Assembly: GCF_934747485.1 (NCBI RefSeq)
Contig: NZ_CAKVGN010000080.1
Span: forward strand, 1-11,649
Length of the DNA: 11,649 nucleotides
Origin: an uncultured Brachyspira sp.
Lineage (GTDB): Bacteria; Spirochaetota; Brachyspiria; Brachyspirales; Brachyspiraceae
Direction: 5' to 3'
Shown: piece by piece, positions 7,322-11,649 of the stretch
Layout: each line of letters starts with the position of its first letter
How positions within the stretch are numbered: the first letter of the stretch is position 1
The notes under the pieces: generated by a model
Seen by the model: the letters and a program-made list of their open reading frames with translations, nothing else
What the model was told of the DNA's origin: nothing
The model's database searches: none
Translations under genes and position numbers: made by a program

Positions 7322-8656
7322 TTATTGTACACTGCTAAATAATTCATTTAATCTATTTTCAGCATCTTTAGCAGCTTGATTTATATCTTTTCCATTAACA
7401 AGAATTTCTTGGAACATATCTTCAATAACGCTTTGAGAAGTTAATAAACTTCCTTGAATATTAGGTCCATTCTCAAATCCTATAGATGTTCCCATATCCA
7501 TTGTTTTTCTTATGATTTGCTCAGCATTAGAGAACTTCTTTACTATTTCATTTTCTTGATATTTTGGATTATCTGATATACCTGCTATAGAAGGAAGCAT
7601 ACCTACAGGAGTTGCTTGTAAAAATTCTATATATGTATCAGGTTCATATAATTTTTTTATAAATGCCTTACATATTTCAGGGTGTTTAGAATTTGCCCAA
7701 ATAACCATTGGTATATGAGCAGTTTCAGCACCATAATCAGGGTCATCAGCATTTATTTTTGGAAGAGGTGCACAGTCTATTTGGTCAATCAAATGAGGAG
7801 AATTGATTTCTACTCCGCTTATTTGGAAACCTGAATTGAAATCAAAAGCTGTTTTTCCCTGATAATATAAATTTGCTTGATCTAATGTTATATAGTTAAC
7901 TGAATCTTTAGGAGAACAATTTTTATATATGTCAACCCAAAATTTTATACCGTCAATTGCAGCTTTGCTTGTTAAATTTGCTTTTAAATCATCTGTTAAT
8001 AAACTGTCTCCAGCACTTTTTACATAATAATTTAAAAATCTTGTTGCCATAAAATCTCCTGAACCGCAAGGGAAAGAACAGCCATATACTCCATCTTTTG
8101 TTAAAGCTTTAGCAGCCTTAGCAAATTCATCCCAAGTTTTTGGAACTTCTAATCCAGCATTTTTTAATAAATCTTTTCTATACCACATTACTTGAGCATG
8201 AGAATATAATGGTATTGAATAACATTGTCCATCCTTTTCTCCTTCCAATAAAGATAATTTAGAAAATTTGTCTCTTCCTATATCATCAATTAAATCGTCA
8301 ATAGGTATTATTGCCCCAGCATCCATCATTTCTACAACCTGCATAGGTAAAGCTGTACTCATATCAGGAACATTACCTGAAGCTAATCCTGTTGTCCATT
8401 TTGTATAAAAATCTGCCCAAGAGAATGTTTCTATCTTGATTTTTACTTTTGGATTATCTTTCATAAACTGATCTGCTACTTTTTGTATAACATCCAATCT
8501 TTGACCTTGAGTAAATGAATGCCAGAAGGTTATTTCACCTTCTAATTCTCCACTAGAAGATGCAGAAGAAGATGTTTTCTTACCACATCCTATTAAACTA
8601 ATTGTTAATAATGATAATGCAATAAATAAAATAAACAATTTGTTTTTTATACTCAT
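7322..8656 (-). CDS. sugar-binding lipoprotein of ABC importer (probable sialate/2,7-anhydro-sialate binder)
   Basis: The 444-residue extracytoplasmic solute-binding protein begins with a lipoprotein signal ending in SLIGC (C24 acylated), then a Ser-rich linker and an SBP_bac_1-type fold starting GEITFWHSFTQGQR. The stretch PKTWDEFAKAAKAL is characteristic of the COG1653 sugar-binding group. It would be anchored on the outer face of the cytoplasmic membrane and hand its ligand to the two permeases. AAGGAGAG lies four bases before ATG, the strongest ribosome binding site of the operon, which fits the high amounts needed. The ligand is inferred from the downstream NanOx and NanA genes: 2,7-anhydro-Neu5Ac and/or Neu5Ac. 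Other sugars cannot be excluded from the protein alone. Confidence 0.85.
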   Translation of the reverse strand: MSIKNKLFILFIALSLLTISLIGCGKKTSSSASSSGELEGEITFWHSFTQGQRLDVIQKVADQFMKDNPKVKIKIETFSWADFYTKWTTGLASGNVPDMSTALPMQVVEMMDAGAIIPIDDLIDDIGRDKFSKLSLLEGEKDGQCYSIPLYSHAQVMWYRKDLLKNAGLEVPKTWDEFAKAAKALTKDGVYGCSFPCGSGDFMATRFLNYYVKSAGDSLLTDDLKANLTSKAAIDGIKFWVDIYKNCSPKDSVNYITLDQANLYYQGKTAFDFNSGFQISGVEINSPHLIDQIDCAPLPKINADDPDYGAETAHIPMVIWANSKHPEICKAFIKKLYEPDTYIEFLQATPVGMLPSIAGISDNPKYQENEIVKKFSNAEQIIRKTMDMGTSIGFENGPNIQGSLLTSQSVIEDMFQEILVNGKDINQAAKDAENRLNELFSSVQ

Positions 8657-8684
8657 AACACTCTCCTTAATTAATTTTTAGATT

Positions 8685-8710
8685 TAAGATATTATCTTAT
8701 ACTTATAAGT
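8685..8710 (-). promoter_or_regulatory. two adjacent palindromes upstream of the binding-protein gene (candidate operator or leader hairpins)
   Basis: TAAGATA-T-TATCTTA (8685-8699) is a 7-bp inverted repeat around one base. It is followed after one base by the perfect 10-bp palindrome ACTTATAAGT (8701-8710). On the minus strand a hexamer is also repeated in tandem (TATAAGTATAAG, 8707-8696). The block lies 29-54 bp upstream of the start codon. No clear -35/-10 pair of normal spacing is found in the gap between the regulator and this gene, which would fit activator-dependent transcription. The binding factor is unknown; AraC-type sites are more often direct repeats. Confidence 0.45.
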
Positions 8711-8820
8711 CTATAATTTTTTTTACCCACTTCTACTAACTTAACGCTCAAAAATAGCACTACAATCTTTTTTGTATATTAAAGATGATGTTTATAAAAA
8801 ATAAAATCGAAATTGATTCT

Positions 8821-9699
8821 TTATCCGTCTCTATTAACTTTACGGTATTTATTTGGAGTAACACCAAAAGCAGATTTAAATTCTCTTATAAAATAATTAG
8901 GGTCCTTATATCCTACATCATATGCTATATCACTGATACTTTTATTACCAATCAATAAAAATCTAGCAGCAGTTGTTAGCCTAATTTCTTTTAAATATTC
9001 CATAGGAGGCTTGCCCATACTCTTTTTAAATAAACTGCTGAATCTTTGTTTACTTAAACCAATCATACTTGCCATCTTTTCTGGTGTATAATTCTCTGTA
9101 GGATTTGAAATAATATGATATGATACAAATCTTATTCTAGGATCTATATTTTGTTTATTTAAACTTACTTCCATTTCTTTAATTATATCCATATTATCCA
9201 TATTTGCTTTAGCATTTTCTAAACTTAATGGATCTTCTAATATATTATTTTCAGCTCTCATAGATAAAGAACCTATTAAAAGATTCAAATTCCCCTCTAT
9301 AAAGCATTTTTTTGCAACTATTTTCTCATGCAGCCATTTATACATTTCTCTAAAATAAACATCTTCACCCTGATTATCCAAAATCCTAGGAATACCATAA
9401 ACTTTTCCTAAAACATCATAAACCTCAGATGAAACTAAAGTAGTGAATCTTACGCTAAAAAATTCAAAAGTATCAGAAATAGATTTACAAGACATATTAC
9501 ACCCCTTGGGTATATATACTATTTGATTTTCTTTGACTTTAACTATTTCATCATTAATATAAAATAAAGCTTCGCCTTTTACTATATATCTTAAAATATT
9601 ATATGGTATCATTGATTGAGGAAACTCCCAATTTTTACCCATAGAATATAATTCTATATATAAAAATGAAAATTTTATGTTATCTATCAATGACATCAT
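8821..9699 (-). CDS. AraC-family transcriptional regulator, probable controller of the sialate uptake operon
   Basis: The 292-residue protein has an N-terminal cupin-like sensing region (about 10-100; KGEALFYINDEIVKVKENQIVYIPKG resembles AraC ligand-binding domains) and a C-terminal double helix-turn-helix domain (about 203-287). The second HTH contains the family signature ISDIAYDVGYKDPNYFIREFKSAFG followed by TPNKYR. It lies 164 bp upstream of the transporter operon on the same strand, so it probably senses the imported sugar or a catabolite and activates that operon. Its own promoter is at 9739-9766. GGAG is present seven bases before the first of two consecutive ATG codons; the second (9696) is also possible. 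The target and ligand are inferred from position. Confidence 0.85.
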   Translation of the reverse strand: MMSLIDNIKFSFLYIELYSMGKNWEFPQSMIPYNILRYIVKGEALFYINDEIVKVKENQIVYIPKGCNMSCKSISDTFEFFSVRFTTLVSSEVYDVLGKVYGIPRILDNQGEDVYFREMYKWLHEKIVAKKCFIEGNLNLLIGSLSMRAENNILEDPLSLENAKANMDNMDIIKEMEVSLNKQNIDPRIRFVSYHIISNPTENYTPEKMASMIGLSKQRFSSLFKKSMGKPPMEYLKEIRLTTAARFLLIGNKSISDIAYDVGYKDPNYFIREFKSAFGVTPNKYRKVNRDG

Positions 9700-9738
9700 A
9701 ATATTGCTCCATTTATTTATTAAATATATATATTAAGT

Positions 9739-9766
9739 ATTATATGCATAATTCCTCATTGTACAA
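9739..9766 (-). promoter_or_regulatory. sigma70-type promoter of the AraC-family regulator
   Basis: On the minus strand, TTGTAC (9766-9761) and a perfect TATAAT (9744-9739) are separated by 16 bp. They lie about 40 bp upstream of the start codon. Confidence 0.65.
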
Positions 9767-10018
9767 ATAAATTTTGAATAATTTTTAATAAATCATTATC
9801 TAAAATATTTTTTTTATATTATATAGTATAATTCTAAATCAAATAATATTATATTTAATTATATAAAAATAACAAAAATATGAAAATATAATAAAAACAA
9901 ATCAACTCTTTATAGTCTAACACATTCTAATATAAAAACTGCAGATAATACAGTTTATACTAAAATTATTTATGCATATGGATATGTTTATATGTTTATG
10001 TTGTTTAAAGATATATAA
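9767..10018 (-). other. AT-rich intergenic stretch without a recognisable gene
   Basis: This part of the 385-bp gap between the regulator start and the GltA-like stop is almost entirely A and T with no convincing coding region. A short open frame starting at 9972 on the plus strand runs antisense into the GltA-like gene and has no ribosome binding site. An imperfect inverted repeat is visible at 9931-9959 (TATA-AA-AAACTG against CAGTTTATA, with two bulged A) but lacks a T tract. Several isolated TATAAT-like hexamers occur, as expected by chance at this composition. Confidence 0.5.
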
Positions 10019-10046
10019 AAAGCCCAATACAATTGTATTGGGCTTT
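10019..10046 (-). terminator. strong intrinsic terminator of the GltA-like gene
   Basis: A perfect 12-bp stem (AAAGCCCAATAC paired with GTATTGGGCTTT) with an AATT loop is followed on the minus strand by TTTTTATAT. It begins 38 bp after the stop codon. Because the hairpin is symmetric with A/T on both sides it could also stop plus-strand transcription, but no plus-strand gene needs it. It separates this gene from the regulator downstream. Confidence 0.9.
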
Positions 10047-10084
10047 ATTTTTAATAGATATATTTTTTACTTTTTTACTTTTTA

Positions 10085-11482
10085 TCACTTAGATAAATAT
10101 TTATGTATACCAGCAGCAGCTCTTTTACCGTCACCAATAGCAAGTATAACAGTAGCAGCACCGCGAGCAGCATCACCGCCTGCAAATACACCTTCTAAAG
10201 AAGTAGCCCCTGTTTCTTCATCTATTACATAAGTACCTTTTTTAGTAGTTTGTAATTCAGGCACTTTTCTAGATATAAGAGGATTAGGAGTAGTACCTAT
10301 AGCAACTATAACAGCATCTACTTCTATATCTTCAGTTTTTCCTTCAACAGCCACCGGCTTTCTTCTTCCATCTGCATCAGGTTCTCCAAGCTCCATAACC
10401 TGAGTTCTGATAGCTTTCACATTATCATTTTCATCAGCAATTATTTCCATAGGAGATCTCAAAAATCTAAATTCAACTCCCTCTTCCATAGCGTGATGAA
10501 CCTCTTCAACTCTTGCAGGAAGTTCTTTTTCTGTTCTTCTATAAACTATATATACTTTCTCAGCACCAAGTCTTACAGCAGTTCTGCAAGCATCCATAGC
10601 CACGTTACCGCCGCCTAATACAGCAACTCTTTTATGTCTTATAACAGGAGTATCCACTTCTGGGAATTTATAAGCACCCATTAAATTAACTCTTGTTAAA
10701 TATTCATTAGCAGAATATACTCCGCAGTAATTTTCACCAGGTATATTTAAAAAAGCCGGAAGTCCAGCACCAGTACCCAAGAATATAGCATCATACTCTT
10801 TTCTTAATTCATTGAAATCTAAAGATATACCAGCAACTTCATTTATCTTAAAATTAACGCCATCTTTTTTAAGGTTTTCTACCTCATGAGCAACCAACTC
10901 TTTAGGCAAACGGAACTCTGGAATACCATACATAAGTACGCCGCCTATAGTATGCAAAGCCTCAAGCACTGTAACATCATAACCTAATTTTATTAAGTCA
11001 CCTGCACAAGCTAAACCTGCAGGACCAGCCCCTATAATACATACTTTTTTGCCGTTTTTTTCTACTTTTAAGCCATCATACTGAGCATGTTTTCTTTCAT
11101 AGTCAGCAACAAACATTTCTAATTTACCAATAGCAACAGGCTCAAATTTCTTACCTACAACACATCTCTGTTCACACTGAGTCTCTTGAGGACATACCCT
11201 TCCGCAAGCTGCAGGCAATGCATTAGTTTCTTTTATTTTTTTAGCTGCTTCTAAGAATTTTCTCTCTGCTATAAGCCCTATAAACTCAGGAATTTTTACT
11301 TTAGCAGGACAGCCTTCCATACAATGCGGAACTTTACAATCTAAACATCTTAATGATTCTGTATATGCTTCTTCTTCTGTATATCCTAAAGGTACTTCTT
11401 TAAAATCTTTCTTACGCTCTTCAGCACTTCTTTGCGGCATTTGTTGTCTAGGTATTTCACCTAATTTTGATCGTGGTGGCAT
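10085..11482 (-). CDS. gltA: GltA-type NADPH-dependent glutamate synthase small subunit / NfnB-SudA-like flavoprotein
   Basis: The 465-residue protein has the family's N-terminal iron-sulfur domain with eight cysteines (C46, C49, C54, C58 and C93, C97, C103, C107), an FAD-binding GAGPAG (151-156), an NADPH-binding LGGGNVAMD (289-297), and the C-terminal FAD motif GVFAGGDAARGAATV (431-445). It would pass electrons between NADPH and a partner protein. Members are annotated as homotetrameric GltA glutamate synthase or as the larger subunit of ferredoxin:NADP oxidoreductase (NfnB, SudA). No glutamate synthase large subunit or NfnA/SudB partner is in the window, so the partner is open. AGGAGA stands eight bases before ATG. 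The gene has its own promoter and terminator, so it appears monocistronic. Confidence 0.88.
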   Translation of the reverse strand: MPPRSKLGEIPRQQMPQRSAEERKKDFKEVPLGYTEEEAYTESLRCLDCKVPHCMEGCPAKVKIPEFIGLIAERKFLEAAKKIKETNALPAACGRVCPQETQCEQRCVVGKKFEPVAIGKLEMFVADYERKHAQYDGLKVEKNGKKVCIIGAGPAGLACAGDLIKLGYDVTVLEALHTIGGVLMYGIPEFRLPKELVAHEVENLKKDGVNFKINEVAGISLDFNELRKEYDAIFLGTGAGLPAFLNIPGENYCGVYSANEYLTRVNLMGAYKFPEVDTPVIRHKRVAVLGGGNVAMDACRTAVRLGAEKVYIVYRRTEKELPARVEEVHHAMEEGVEFRFLRSPMEIIADENDNVKAIRTQVMELGEPDADGRRKPVAVEGKTEDIEVDAVIVAIGTTPNPLISRKVPELQTTKKGTYVIDEETGATSLEGVFAGGDAARGAATVILAIGDGKRAAAGIHKYLSK

Positions 11483-11530
11483 ATATATATTCTCCTATTT
11501 TTTAGAACAATATTAAATTAACTTGAAAAT

Positions 11531-11558
11531 ATTATACAATAAAATAAAAATATAGCAA
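11531..11558 (-). promoter_or_regulatory. sigma70-type promoter of the GltA-like gene
   Basis: On the minus strand, TTGCTA (11558-11553) and a perfect TATAAT (11536-11531) are separated by 16 bp, about 50 bp upstream of the start codon. The -35 begins 20 bp after the end of the 62-bp repeat, the same distance as at the promoter of the RseC-like operon. Confidence 0.7.
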
Positions 11559-11578
11559 TGATATATTTTTATTTTTAA

Positions 11579-11640
11579 TGTTTAGGAGCCATACATATTG
11601 CACGTTTTTTAGTTTAAAAAAAGCAGGTATTCCTTATAAT
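11579..11640 (-). repeat. 62-bp repeat, right copy (inverted partner at 12-73)
   Basis: This copy is the reverse complement of 12-73 with four mismatches and no gaps. The blocks ACTAAAAAACGTGCAATAT and TATGGCTCCTAAACA are fully conserved. Relative to its downstream gene it has the same orientation and the same 20-bp distance to the -35 as the left copy. The outer border in both copies falls at TATAAT read outwards (11635-11640 here), which could be a -10 for a gene outside the window or chance in AT-rich DNA. No transposase or terminal target duplication is visible. Confidence 0.9.
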
Positions 11641-11649
11641 TTAATTAAC

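Noticed and set aside
8803..8820. Weak hairpin with a T-rich tail directly after the AraC regulator stop codon.
   Set aside because: The stem is only five or six A/T-rich pairs including a wobble, which is not enough to call a terminator.
9972..10232. Plus-strand open frame of 86 codons.
   Set aside because: Most of it is antisense to the GltA-like gene, it crosses that gene's terminator, and no ribosome binding site precedes it.
12..11640. Transposon or integrative element bounded by terminal inverted repeats.
   Set aside because: There is no transposase, integrase or target duplication, and the interior is made of ordinary metabolic genes including a housekeeping-type flavoprotein.

Overview
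The window looks like chromosomal DNA of a very AT-rich anaerobic bacterium, most likely a Brachyspira-type spirochaete. This rests on the strong A/T codon bias, the gene complement (RseC-like membrane protein, DUF3536-type GH57 enzyme, stand-alone GltA-like flavoprotein) and a host-glycan uptake operon suited to an intestinal mucus dweller. The genus is an inference; there is no rRNA or tRNA here to confirm it.

Layout: (1) 12-73 is one copy of a 62-bp repeat, followed by a sigma70-type promoter and a two-gene plus-strand operon (RseC-like protein, small lipoprotein) at 153-982. (2) A monocistronic GH57/DUF3536 gene (3273-979, minus) converges on that operon and overlaps it by four bases. (3) 9699-3504 (minus) holds an AraC-family regulator and then a five-gene operon: sugar-binding lipoprotein, two CUT1 permeases, a Gfo/Idh/MocA oxidoreductase and an N-acetylneuraminate lyase, closed by an intrinsic terminator at 3427-3470. 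(4) 9700-10084 is an AT-rich gap carrying the regulator's promoter and a strong terminator for (5), a GltA-like NADPH-dependent flavoprotein (11482-10085, minus) with its own promoter. (6) 11579-11640 is the second repeat copy, inverted relative to the first.

The central operon can be read with good confidence. The oxidoreductase closely resembles E. coli YjhC (NanY) and Ruminococcus gnavus NanOx, which convert 2,7-anhydro-N-acetylneuraminate to N-acetylneuraminate (Neu5Ac). The next gene is a NanA-type lyase that would split Neu5Ac to ManNAc and pyruvate. With the ABC importer components this is a scavenging route for 2,7-anhydro-sialic acid. No sialidase, no transporter ATPase and no nanE/nanK are present, so these functions must lie elsewhere or come from other organisms.

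The least explained structure is the pair of 62-bp repeats (58/62 identical, inverted, 11.5 kb apart). Each copy lies upstream of a promoter, points the same way relative to its gene, and ends exactly 20 bp before the -35 hexamer. Similarity may continue past the window edges.
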